Positions 41,060-52,283 of a DNA stretch of 64,000 nt are shown here, piece by piece. Source of the DNA: Batillaria attramentaria (taxonomy: Eukaryota; Mollusca; Gastropoda; Batillariidae). How positions within the stretch are numbered: the first letter of the stretch is position 1; every line of letters starts with the position of its first letter. The stretch spans positions 1 to 64,000 of the forward strand of contig JACVVK020000207.1 in assembly GCA_018292915.2 (NCBI GenBank). Direction: 5' to 3'. The translations under genes and the position numbers were made by a program. The notes below the pieces were generated by a model, which searched no databases, was not told where the DNA came from, and worked only from the letters and a program-made list of their open reading frames with translations.

Positions 41060-42281
41060 CGCGAAAGGGCTGTCTCACGTGATCTGTGCGGGTGCGGCAG
41101 CCAATCGCCACGTGGCCAAACTCGCCGCAGTTGTAGCACTGTATCCCTCGGCCTCTCCCTCCACCTTGGGATTGGTGCGTTCCTCTGCGTGGTCGCCCCT
41201 GTTGCTGGCCTTGGCGTCGATACTGTTGGCCTTGCTGTTGGGACTGTTGGCCTTTGTGTTCCGGCTGCTGACCTTGGTGCTGTGACTGTGTCTGCTTAAG
41301 CTCTTTAACCTCCGCGGTCAGCTGTTGAATGGCGGCCTTCATTGCCTTCCATTCTTCTTGCGGACACTCTCCAACGTCCTTCTTTGGTTGAGACTGTTTG
41401 CATGCTGGCTTCTTGGTGGGTGCTGGGGGGTGTTCCCTTTCAATTCGCCTCAAGAGGACACGCAGCTCATCAAAGGTCTCAGCCCTCTCGTAGTGATACG
41501 ATGACAGGTCCTTTAAATCACGTCTCAGCCCTGTCCACATCACGTGGCGCATCATGTCATCCTGGGGTTGGGCTAAACTTGTCTGACGTCTCACATCGGC
41601 CATCAGTTTCTCAACCCGGCACCCCCAGTCTGCAACAGTCTCTGTCTCAGATTGTTTGGCGCTGTAGAATGCTCCAAGTGCATCAGTCTCAGTGCCAACT
41701 TCTCCGTAGATGCTGTCTAGTTTGGCGCGGATTTCTGCAGGGGAGGCGTCTGGTGAAAGTAGGGCTGCAACTTGACCAGCTTTTCCGTGGAGTGACGCTC
41801 GGATGGCATCTCTGATGTCCCGTTCGGAGTGGCCTTCGTTCTCTAAGCTCAGCAGCTGCTGCCTCCACAGTGTATAGTCTGCTGCCTCACCGGTGAATTT
41901 TGTCAGCCAGGGCTTCCTACCAATGTGAATCACAGGAGCCGTGAGCGGTGAAGTATTCACTGTGATGGTGGACGCCGTGGATGCTGAGTTCATGGGACCT
42001 GACGGAGAGCTTGTGGATGTCACTGTGGCACAAGTCACCACCGGTGGTGTTGAAGTCGGCGGGTGTGTGGTGCTCGCCACACTGACTGCAGGCTGTTCTG
42101 TCTCAGTCTTCACTGGAAGTGTGGTCACATACTGGATCATCCATCTGTCAAGGTCTTCCTTGGTTTTCACTTTAGGGCGGGCCCCTAACAACGCGAACAG
42201 TGCCTGCAGATTCTTTGTTTCCTCCTCTGTGAAGTCAGTGCCCTCACCACCTGTAGCACCTCCACTCTCCTCGTCTGACAT
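41019..42281 (-). CDS. gag: Ty3/gypsy Gag with PNMA-like capsid and CCHC knuckle
   Basis: 420 residues. The N-terminus is acidic and is followed by a Thr/Ser/Pro linker. From about residue 125 comes a capsid-like helical region (WLTKFTGEAADYTLWRQQ, then IRASLHGKAGQVAALL and FYSAKQSETETVADW). Its pattern resembles the PNMA/Arc-type Gag capsids of animal Ty3 elements. A Lys- and Gln-rich linker precedes one zinc knuckle, CYNCGEFGHVAIGC (C382, C385, H390, C395), for RNA packaging. It overlaps the pol frame by up to 53 nt; pol lies in the +1 frame relative to gag. Confidence 0.92.
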   Translation of the reverse strand: MSDEESGGATGGEGTDFTEEETKNLQALFALLGARPKVKTKEDLDRWMIQYVTTLPVKTETEQPAVSVASTTHPPTSTPPVVTCATVTSTSSPSGPMNSASTASTITVNTSPLTAPVIHIGRKPWLTKFTGEAADYTLWRQQLLSLENEGHSERDIRDAIRASLHGKAGQVAALLSPDASPAEIRAKLDSIYGEVGTETDALGAFYSAKQSETETVADWGCRVEKLMADVRRQTSLAQPQDDMMRHVMWTGLRRDLKDLSSYHYERAETFDELRVLLRRIEREHPPAPTKKPACKQSQPKKDVGECPQEEWKAMKAAIQQLTAEVKELKQTQSQHQGQQPEHKGQQSQQQGQQYRRQGQQQGRPRRGTHQSQGGGRGRGIQCYNCGEFGHVAIGCRTRTDHVRQPFRDEDSSNGATRRPE

Positions 42282-44270
42282 GCTTCACAACTTTCACTTA
42301 CCTCACCACTGATATAGAATTCAGTTAGAAACTAATACCGGTATAGTCCAGCTTAACACAAACACGTGTATATATGCGTAACCAACTAACACACTATCTC
42401 GTCTGTATGCACTTAGGTTACAACATCATCATCTGTGTGTGTGTGCATAAGTCGGCTATTACCTTAGCACTTGTCAGTATATGTGTGCGTCGCTACGTTC
42501 TAACGCTCAGATATTTCAAAATCAGAGTGTAATGCCTGTGACCTTAGTGATACTATGTCCAGTCTGCGTAGCAGTTACTTCTACCCTGCACAACTGATGT
42601 GGATGTAAGTAACTGTCTGGCTAACGGAAATAGTAGCTCTGAATGTCTTACTTATGGGTAAGACTTACCACTACCGTATATATATATATATACTGTCAGC
42701 CAGTGTTCACACTCACGGTATTATTGTTGAAGCAAGTGTCTATGAGGCTATGTCTCTCCTTTATGTTCCCCTTTTTTTGAGAAGTAAAATTTCAGGAGAA
42801 AGGAAATTTCAGAAAAAATTCACTGCACGGTGCCTAAGTTCAGAAACACCTTGGTGCGTAATTTGTCAAAGTAAAAGAAAATGAACTTCTTCTTTTCTTT
42901 TTTTAAAGTGCCTATGTTGTGACAAGTCTCGGAGTTTTCCACAAATTATTCAAGCAAGCATCAATGCTGTCTTGAGACAAAATCCAAAAACTGACTCCAG
43001 ATTTGTTTTTTTTTTGGGTTTTTTTTTCTCCAAAAAATGAACAAAAAAATGTAAGTGACTTTTTGTCCACTTATTTTGTGTGTGAAACCTTCAGAAAAAA
43101 ATCTCCTTTTGTCTTCAATTACCTGCGGAAACTGACAACAACCATTTCAAAATGTGACTATCCCCATATTAATGTAAGTCAGGATGCTTGAACACACTGA
43201 CCAACACTGTACACATAAACAAACACACTAGCTAATCGCATAAAATAATCATAACATGCACTGGTAAACGTAACTAAATGTATGTGCAGCAGATCAATAA
43301 GAAAATGTCTACCAAACGAAGTTTTCAAACCATGGAATAAAGTCTTGACTCCTGTGTCAGACTTGAATAAATGTCAATGAAATGCTGACGAGAATCAAGA
43401 AAATTCAAGCCAAATAATTCTTCAGGTACCAACTGGTTTTTCTACATGTATCAGAAGTCCTGAATAACTGCTAGACAAAAATGCAAGTCCAAATTCTTCA
43501 AATAGCCTGGAAATATTTCCTTAGATGTCAAATATGTCTCTCCTGCAGTTCAGTTCATCAGGTCTCTGCAAACGTTTCAATTCTTTACATTAAGAAATAC
43601 CTGGTCAGATGTAAACAAACGCTGCAGTCGTCCAGGGACGAGCAAGGGACATCACTCCGTCTGCCACTCTGTTGTGTCGTCTGCTTGGCTTGACGAAACA
43701 CAGAGAAGCTGAGAGGTGGCCGCCACGAACACTGTGTCTGATGAATTGTAGATCAGCAGCACCAGAAACGTAGTGTAGGCCGCGCACGAATCACTGGTCT
43801 GTGTGGAAGGACTGCAGATAACACAGACGGGTATCTGAAGACAGGTGACCGCTGGTTGCTGGTGTAAACAACATGGCCGCCATCGATGATCCTGGAGGCT
43901 GTTGCTGTCGTCCTCCTCCCTGTGTAGCGCGTTGTCGGCCGGCACAGTGATCCTCAACAGGCTGCCACGTTCCTCCTTTCCTCTCTCTGAGACTAGACTG
44001 CGTCGTCGGTCGTCTCCAGGCTGGATACAGGGCTGCTCCGCTCACGAGCGTGTTGAACTCCTATGACCCGAACACTGCCAGGGGTTCACAGGCTATCTCA
44101 CCTTCTGTGGCTTAGTGAGAAACAGTCCTGCTGAAACACACGAGTCTCTAGTTGGCGGAAGGTAAGTGAGTTGCAAGTCCTGCAGGCTGATGGCTGGAAG
44201 CCGGTTCACTAGATTCTGGAGTATGAGCTGGAACCTCGGCTATCACTGGAGTCTGGAGAAGGTCAACACA
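42282..44270 (-). other. Ty3 element leader between PBS and gag
   Basis: About 2.0 kb of non-coding leader, long for this group. The only reading frames are short and of low coding character (about 60-100 codons at 43605-44045). It has no close repeat elsewhere in the window. Confidence 0.6.
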
Positions 44271-44288
44271 GTCCCTTATTGGGCGCCA
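44271..44288 (-). promoter_or_regulatory. Primer binding site of Ty3 element
   Basis: Reads TGGCGCCCAATAAGGGAC on the - strand, two bases after the LTR end ..GTAACA. The TGGCGCC core is the usual start of a tRNA-complementary PBS. It fixes the true inner edge of the 5' LTR. Confidence 0.8.
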
Positions 44289-44960
44289 AATGTTACGGGG
44301 CTAGCTCATGTCGTGAAATAGTATGGGCTGCTTGCAGTGTAGAGATGGGTTCACACTGTGCGCACTTCTCAACAGACGTCTTTATTCGAGGTTCAGAAGC
44401 AGTTTATTATTCGCCAAGTAATTCAGGATGGATGAATGGACTGACGGAATGAAATGACAGAATCACGTACTGACGAAATGACACCCTTGACAATGTGACA
44501 AAGGTGACTCCAAAATATGAAAAGGTGGATCAACAGTGCAATGGACCAGTTCACCGTTCCACAGTTACAGGTATAAGTGACTGTACTGAGCCCAAAAACC
44601 AGTTTCAAGAAATGAATACAGTTCATACATAACACATACCAGGTAGTCACAATGGGTGACTATTGCTCACGTGGGATACACACTGCAGGCCACTATGGCT
44701 GCATGATATTGATAATGTCCCTTTTAGAAAAGGCTAAACCAAAATTTAAGAAACTTGCTAACTACTAGTTAGTTATTGATCCAACATATAGTTATATTTA
44801 CACAAGAATATTTCTAATTGACTACAGACCTTTTCTGCACTATTTACTAATCAAATGTGTTTACTATTAATGAGATATTTACAATTGAAATGCATGTTAC
44901 TAAAAGGAATCTGTTTATTTTATGTAACTAACTTTTATAATTCACTTTAACTTATCACTA

Positions 44961-45799
44961 CAGGCATGCTACTCTTCCGTGAATTCGCGGAAATCCGCGA
45001 AAATGAAAATTTGAAAATTGTAATTTCCGTGAAGTCCGAGAAAATCCGTGAAGTAAAAAAAATCCGGGTCCGATTGAATTCCAGGATTGCTTTCCGTGAT
45101 CCGAGTTCTGCGAGCGAAAAAATCGTCTGCTACTTCTCCCATTTTAGCCTCTTCCGGTACATTGGACAAAGCTGCTTGCTGATTGGCCGCCGATTGCCGT
45201 TTCCGTCCAATGAAACTACGCGAACCATTTCTTCTTCGGGTTTTGCCGCCATTTAGGCATACCGCATTGCCATTTAGGCAAAACTTGTGTGAATCGAATA
45301 TGTGTGAAGGGCCTTTCAAGTTTTGTGAATCTATCCAGTGCTTGTAGATCCCGTGAAAGCCATCAGTCGCGATGTTTCGAAGCGACATAGTGGAACGAAA
45401 CAAAGCTGGTGACTGGGACAAAGGGCTGAAAAACAAATGGAGGTGGGATTGGCAGAGCCGATCGTTTGAAGTGAAAGGCGACAAAGGGAAATTGAAGTAC
45501 AATGAAACATGGTTGACAATATGAACTTGAATTGTCTACTTGAAAGACTTGAAGAAATAAACCAAGTTCATGAAATTGCCAAGTTGCTGCATTCTCAGGT
45601 ATGATTTTCTTCTTAGTAAACTATTTTTTTTATCCTGGAAAAAGTACTCAGAATGCGCCAGATTGCACAGATTTTAACGATTTTTTCAAAAATTTTCCGG
45701 GGGGGCATGCCCCCGGACCCCCCTAGCAGACTCGCCGGCTACATTATCTGGCTGCGCCAGATTTTCAGTGAAAACTCTTTTTTGGGAGTAGCATGCCTG
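44961..45799. mobile_element. DNA transposon A (839 bp) nested in the Ty3 5' LTR
   Basis: Terminal inverted repeat CAGGCATGCTACTC (14 bp, perfect), with a 5-bp target duplication CACTA at 44956-44960 and 45800-45804. The uninterrupted 3' LTR reads ..TATCACTAACTG.., proving the empty site. Just inside the left end, TCCGTGAA/TCCGCGAA-like motifs are iterated. Near the right end is a GC-rich hairpin (CCGGGGGGGCATGCCCCCGG at about 45698-45717). Confidence 0.93.
45372..45524 (+). CDS. Short ORF (50 aa) inside DNA element A
   Basis: ATG at 45372 to TGA at 45522-45524, 50 residues, containing the Trp/Lys-rich string KNKWRWDWQSR. A second ATG overlaps its stop (45521-45523) and opens 26 codons (ERLEEINQVHEIAKLL) ending at a consensus donor (CAG followed by GTATGA). 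It could be the first exons of a transposase gene left in a deleted element, or chance. I recognise no family. Confidence 0.3.
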   Translation: MFRSDIVERNKAGDWDKGLKNKWRWDWQSRSFEVKGDKGKLKYNETWLTI

Positions 45800-46305
45800 C
45801 ACTAACTGTGATCCAGTACAATAAATACCAGCATGTCTGCCACAACTGACCAACAAACCAGTTGCAAAACAACACAAATTCCCTTCTCCCTCTCAGCCGC
45901 TCATTCATTCTGCTTCATTCATTCTTCATTCATTCTGCCACATTCATACTTCATACACTCTGCCACATTCATACTTCATACACTCTGCCACACTAGGCAT
46001 GGATTCATATTGGCCAGTCGCATATACACGTATCTTTTTACGGATAGAGAAAACGGTTGTCAGCTAAACGGAAATCTGATGGTGGCTTTGCCAATTGTTA
46101 ACATTTCACAGGCATCTGTGGAACTGAATGGAGGTTGTGATCATTACCAGGAGAGCATCTGTATTGTGTTACTTGCACATTCTTTTTTCCATGTGACTGC
46201 ACACTTAAGAAAGAAATACATCCATTGTATTTTTTTATATGTCAAATTTAGTTTTTACCATTTGTTGCCCCCATCACTTAGATACACGAGAGACATAATA
46301 ATAAA

Positions 46306-46369
46306 TAATAATAATACATAGCTCTTATAGGGCGCCGTTCTCCAACTTCAAGGACTCGCTGCGCGTTAA

Positions 46370-46425
<56 letters not shown>

Positions 46426-46925
46426 ATTTACATCCCCTCAGCAAACATACAATTGGCAGTGCAACGAACTCATGATGCACACAGACTTAACAGAGGTTTA
46501 GCTATCGAAGGCTTGGCGGAAGAGGTAGGTCTTCAGATGCGATTTAAACAGAGGCAGCGAGGTCTGAAGGCGGAGTTCGATTGGCAAGGAGTTCCAGACA
46601 GTCGGGGCTAAAAAGCTGAAAGAGCGCTCTCCGGCAGTTTTCATGTTACGCTTCGGAATTTTGAGAAGTTTTTCACTAGCGGAACGCAGGGTGCGCGACG
46701 GTTGATACTTACAGAGTAAGGCCGACAGGTAGGGAGGAAGAGAACCTTCGAAGAAACGGAATGCGAAAGTGGCAATTTTATACTGGAAGCGGAATTTAAC
46801 AGGGAGCCAGTGGAGATGTTTCAGCAGAGGCGTAACGTGATCCCTCTTTCGTTTTCTCAAGACGAGACGCGCCGCGTTGTTCTGGATCATCTGCAAACGA
46901 TAGGTCTGGTCTGCCGGTAAACCGT
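46306..46925 (-). mobile_element. LINE 3' end fragment 3 (RT C-terminal 140 codons)
   Basis: An open - strand frame ends at 46498 and contains RLQMIQNNAARLVL, HLHWLPVKFRFQYKI and VWNSLPIELR, the classic C-terminal region of CR1/L2-clade ORF2. The 5' side is cut at a GCAC-rich tract, and the 3' tail ends in ATT repeats. Confidence 0.8.
46372..46422. repeat. (AC)n microsatellite
   Basis: About 25 AC units in the 3' UTR part of LINE fragment 3. Confidence 0.95.
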
Positions 46926-47070
46926 ATGTATGTATACACACACACGCACGCATGCACGCACGCACGCACGCACGCACACACACACGCATGAGAATGCTTC
47001 TGGTTACAGAATCTGTATTGCGTTTTTCAGACCTGTTTGAGAATTGTATACGTAGTACCAAGAATCCAAG

Positions 47071-50000
47071 ATGCATTGGCGGTGGCTTCACTTCAGCTTG
47101 CAGTTTCTGGGTGTCCAGTTTCTCATGCTCCATTCAGTCAGATCGCTTGATGAACTGGATGCACAAAAGTTTGCTGATGCCACTGGAAAGAAAACACCGC
47201 TGTTGGTGTTGGTTTGTGAGTATATGGGTTGTTCACTTTTTTTTTTCTTTTTTAATACACTGCTCAGTGTCACTGCACAGAAGACCAGGATGTAAAATTG
47301 ATTTAGACATAACCTCATTGGAGCCTTCCACTTAGATCTGCAGTCTACACTACGTAAAAACTATGTCTCCTGAGCAGGGTCCATACAGGTCATGGAATCC
47401 TGGAAAAGTCATGGAATTCGGAAATAGCTTTTCCAGGCCTGGAAAGTCATGGAATTATCTAAAGAGTCATGAAAAGTCATGGAATTTGAGAATTTTATGG
47501 AAGCCAATTTGAGCCCAACAGTGAAACGGTCAGCTTGGTGATTACTCGCTGGACTGGTTGCCAAAAATACCAACAAACTGCCTTCCCATAAGGCTATTAA
47601 CTAACTCTGAACATTGGTCTTGCTGACTGTGGTAACTTGGATAAGCTCATAATTTCTACCCTCGCGTGTGTCAGTGTGAAAGAGGGTAAGGAAGTTGTCA
47701 TGGAAGACAGGAGAATTGGCCTGGAAAAGTCATGAATTTTTGAGACTGTGAACCTGTATGGACCCTGCCTGAGGAATGAATGTTAATATATATTCCAGAT
47801 TAACAACTGATGAGTGGGATATGGAAGTGGATGCCCATGATAATAAGCTTAGGTCAACCTAACTACATGTATTGTCACTTTATCAGCAGTCTAAAATACG
47901 CACCCTCTGATCAAACTCTGGTGGTATTGTTTTATCACACAAACTGTAGCATAGAGGATAGCTTAAATCTGAAAAGCTTCTTTTGAAGCTTAAATGCTGT
48001 GTCCCGGCGCCTTTTTCCCTACCACAGCAGAATTGTCTTAAGTGTACAGTGTACAGATCTTCAATAGTTCATGAAACAGTTTGTTCAGATTTGTATGTGT
48101 ATTGTGGTAGATAGAATTTGCGTGTTAGCGCAGTATGCAGATTCAGGGACTACTGCTGTTGTAATGTTGTTCACAGATTCTGATGACTGCAGCAGCTGCC
48201 AGCAAGCAGAGGAAACATTGGAGGTTATGCTGAGCCAGGGGGAGATCACCCAGTGTATGGCACTTTTCTTTCAATGTCAGCTTCTGTTGGGAGGGTGGGT
48301 GGGTGTTTGGGGGTTTACTTTAACGTCCATTTCCACCACATACGGGCGATGTCAAAGACGGGACACAAATGAAAAAGCCAGCACAAATATTTGGCCCCCA
48401 GCCAGGAACTGTTTTGCGAGTCCACACACACACGCGCGCGCGCACACACAATATTTTTTGTTTTCGTGATTAGTTAAACTGTTAGTGAGTGGTATCTTGT
48501 ATGAATGTAAGTGTTTTGAACTTTATTTTCAAACCTTATTTTCTGAATGTCTGTTTGATTTAGATACCATGTTTTTGTTTTGTCTTTAGTGGTACCGAAC
48601 ACAGAGGTTTTCAAACAGCGAACTGATGGTCCAGTGCGCACCACCGTACTTGGAATAAAATCTTTTCCATCACTGGTGTTACTGCGTGGTGACGTTGCTG
48701 CCATCTACACAGGTCTGGTATTTCTCGCAGTATATGGTGTAAAGTCCAACCTGTTTTGCAGTCTTCCTTGCATTTTGGACTGCACTGATCATTGCCCAGT
48801 ATTTAACAGACAAAACAGTCAGGGGATTTGGCAGAGTGGTTAAGGAATGCGCTTGTTGATCCCTAGCTGCCTGGTGTTCAAATTCTTGGTGGGCAGGAAT
48901 TTGATTGGATTTTTCCTTTCCAAATCGAGTCAAAATATGTGCAGACTCATAGTGCCTGCATGTCCCATCCTCATGCACAGTAACACACACAAATATCAGG
49001 TGTGCACGCTAAAATTCACACACGTATACATGTACACATCCATCCTTTGAAGAAGAGTAGGCTGTGGCCGGTGGTGTGAAAAACAAATTCTTCGCACACA
49101 CCGGAGTGGATAGCAAGGTGGAGGTTTGCACATAAAGTAGCACTTAACAGCAGCAGGCATTCCCTGCTTACCAGGATTTCAGTCCCAGATGGAGGATGTT
49201 TGACGACCTAACAAATCAACATCTCAAATGCCTGCTAGTAATTTTGTGTCCATTTTATTGCCCGCACAGATAAGTTTGACACTTCAGACCCCGTCTTCTT
49301 TTGGCTGGAGAGAGCAGGCTCTGAACCACTGACGCAAGTTCTGACAGATGACACTTTCGAACACCTGACGCAAGCCTCGACCGGGTCCACCACGGGCCAC
49401 TGGGCAGTACTGTTGTGAGTATTGGTTGTCTTTTGGATTGTTTTGGGGGTTTTGTCGTTATTAACTACTCATTCATATTCATTTGGGGAAATTCGGGGTT
49501 TTTTTTCCCTGGGAAGTGCATCACCACCCATCCATCCACCAACCCAGAATATTTCTGGTAGAGAAAAGCTGCATGACCCAGAGAAAACTCACCACTGAGT
49601 ATCACGGAAGCGCTACGTACTGAGCCACAGCTCATCCAAAATTTGTGTTCGCAGATTTTGTGATTGTTGTTCTTTAGTTACTGTTTTGTGGTAAACATAA
49701 TAATAATAATGAGTATTGTATAGGCGCTTTACCCACTTTCGTGAATAGGCTCAAAGCGCCGCGGACTGAAACTAACACGCACGCTCATGTGAATCACACG
49801 CATTCTCTCACACACTGGACATAAACACATTACAATCAAGTGGCACGAAGGGTCAGCTCAGCTATTTAAATTTCGGAATTTAGAATTGCATTTTTATTTT
49901 TCAAATTTTGTGGGCTGAACATTTCCAAAGCAGAGGGAGAGGAAGCCAGAGTCCCCGGAGAGAACCCCCGTCGATCTGCCCGAATGAACGGTGCCACATA

Positions 50001-50361
50001 TGAGAAGGAAAAATTCTTTGCCCCGAGTGGGACTCGAACCCCTGACCTCTCGCATTGGTGACAACTCTCATAACTACTAGACCACCGACCAACATAGGCA
50101 GAAACTTTTTTTTCTGAGAACCACATACCTGACGACAGTTGAACCCATCTCACCACAGACTGGCACTCTTACAAGCTTTACACTTATCAGTGGTATTTGT
50201 GATAATCGTTCAGGTATTAATTCATTTTCTGGTTTTTCTGTTTCTTTTTTCCAGCTATCGCAAGACCTGTGAGGAGCACTTCCACATTCTGGAAAGTGTC
50301 GGAGTGAAGTAAGTCATTCACTGAAAAAATGAGAAAGCTGATACATGCATGCATACTAGCA

Positions 50362-50429
<68 letters not shown>

Positions 50430-52248
50430 GAACAGCGATCGTCAAATGTGTCAGGACAATGGTAGCCATTCGGGCTACCGCCCTGAACAAAACTGGTAGC
50501 CCGAAAAAAATTCTGGAAGCCGGAGTGGCTGCTAGGTTCTGATTCATCTCAGAATTCCTGCTCGCCATTCGGGCTAACGCTACCGGAGCTTTCACTCGCC
50601 CGATGGTAAATTTGGTAGCGAAAGCGAGCGGGCGAGCGCATTTGACGATCGCTGCCTGAACAAAAAGCAAACTGACAACAACCAAGAAAGTAATACTGTA
50701 CATGTAAAATGAAGATACAGACATGCATGCGGATTTTTCACAGACGCAGGGACTTACGATGCAATACTTGGATTTACTGATGCAAATGCAGTACGTACTA
50801 CAAGCATCAATTGTGAAAATGATCTTGACTGCCAGTAGTTTTCAAAACTGTTTTTCTCTATGGTTTATGCAGCTGTACATTTTTTTTAAAAATTCAATTG
50901 TATGTGTGTGTATTGTTGACAGTGAAAAATTGTGGATGAACGTGGCCAAAGTGGATTTGGACTCTAGCCCCAAGCTTGAGAAAAGGTTTAAAATCACAAC
51001 CTGTCCAGAACTTATCTAGTAAGTATATCATATTATCAAACAATCAATCTGGGAGATCTTTCCTTTTTTATTCTATTTTCTTTTCTTTGTTTATTTGTCC
51101 AGAACTTATCTAGTAAGTATATATCATATTATCAAACACTCAATCTGGGATATCTTTTCTTTGTTATTCTGTTTTCTTTTCTTTCTTTATTTGTCCAGAA
51201 CTTATCTAGTAAGTATATCATATTATCAACCACTCAATCTGGGATATCGTTTCTTTGTTATTCTATTTTCTTTACTTTATTTGTCCAGAACTTATCTTGT
51301 AAGATCATATTATCAACCACTCAATCTGGGATATCTTTCCTGTTTTATTTATTTTTTCTTTTCTTTATTTATTTGTTATCTGTCATATTGTTTTGCATTT
51401 TTGTTCACATCATTATTTAATTTCTTTCGCTTTTATCTTATGAAGAATTTTGAGTGTACTTCGGTAGGGGAAGAGGTTCCTGGTTAACGTACTTCATTAG
51501 ATTTTTCTTCATGCTGCTAAAATGATATGTTTTACCTGATGCTTATTTGCATGCTTGATTTCAGTTTCAGAGAAGGCAAAATGTACCGATATGAAACGCA
51601 GAAATATGACATACCTTCACTGACATCATTTGTCAAGACCTGGTACAGAAATGTGAAGGCTTCTCCAGTACCTGGAGAGCAAACAGCATTGTAAGTAATA
51701 CTCCTTATTTATGAATATATATGTGTGTGTTTGTCAGCTATCTTTGTGTGTGTGTTTGTTTACTTTATTGGTGAGAGTATGGGTGTATAAAAACAGTTGC
51801 AGGGCTGCCACTCTTCCTCCTGTGGCCGGATTTCCGGCTTTTTGAACCGGCTGTGAAGAGTTTTTCGGCGAAAAAAATCGCGAGTCTGTGTCTATTGCTG
51901 GACCGTCGGCCTTCCCGGGTAAGGTGCATTTTGCCCCTCATATTGTCATATTCAGGGCTGCCACTCTTCCTGCTGTGGCAGGATTTCGTGCTTTTTGAAC
52001 CGGCTGTGAAGAGGTTTCCGGCTTTTTAAAGCGTTTTCCGGCTTCTCCGGGTTTTTCAGCCAAAAAAATCGCGAGTCTGTGTCTATCGCTGGGCCGGGGG
52101 TCGGCTTTTCCGGGTAAGGTGCATTTTGCGCCCCATATTCCGGCTTTTTCGGCGAAAAAAATCGCGAGTCTGTGTCTATTGCTGGACCGTCGGCCTTCCC
52201 GGGTAAGGTGCATTTTGCCCCTCATATTGTCATATTCAGGGCTGTCAC

Positions 52249-52283
<35 letters not shown>

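Larger units (their letters stand above)
35568..45992 (-). mobile_element. Ty3/gypsy LTR retrotransposon, nearly intact
   Basis: Order on the - strand: 5' LTR 45992-44291 (split by DNA element A), PBS, a leader of about 2 kb, gag, pol, about 360 bp of non-coding sequence, PPT, and 3' LTR 36313-35568. The pol order protease, RT, RNase H, integrase places it in Ty3/gypsy (Metaviridae). The LTR copies look identical by eye over about 745 bp, apart from one A/G difference (35578 versus 44413) and the 844 bp of inserted DNA, so the insertion is young. No target duplication can be shown because the outer end of the 3' LTR is missing. The 5' side is followed by CTAGG. Confidence 0.93.
44291..45992 (-). 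repeat. 5' LTR of Ty3 element, interrupted by DNA element A
   Basis: Begins TGTGGCAGAG and ends GTAACA on the - strand. It would be 858 bp without the 844-bp insertion (839-bp element plus 5-bp duplication). A - strand AATAAA (TTTATT at 44381-44386) lies near the inner end, and a TATAAAAG-like box is near 44934. A 25-bp direct repeat (CATTCATACTTCATACACTC core) occurs twice at the outer end. Confidence 0.9.
45993..47070. other. Region between Ty3 element and thioredoxin-like gene
   Basis: Holds a - strand LINE 3' fragment (46306-46925), an (AC)n tract and a GCAC-rich tract at 46936-46987. The promoter of the thioredoxin-like gene must be in or near this stretch, but no core element is obvious. 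Confidence 0.5.

Noticed and set aside
36706..42312. Many + strand ORFs opposite the Ty3 gag and pol (for example 37553, 38771, 39891, 41941)
   Set aside because: Antisense shadows of the long coding frames; no domain or splice logic.
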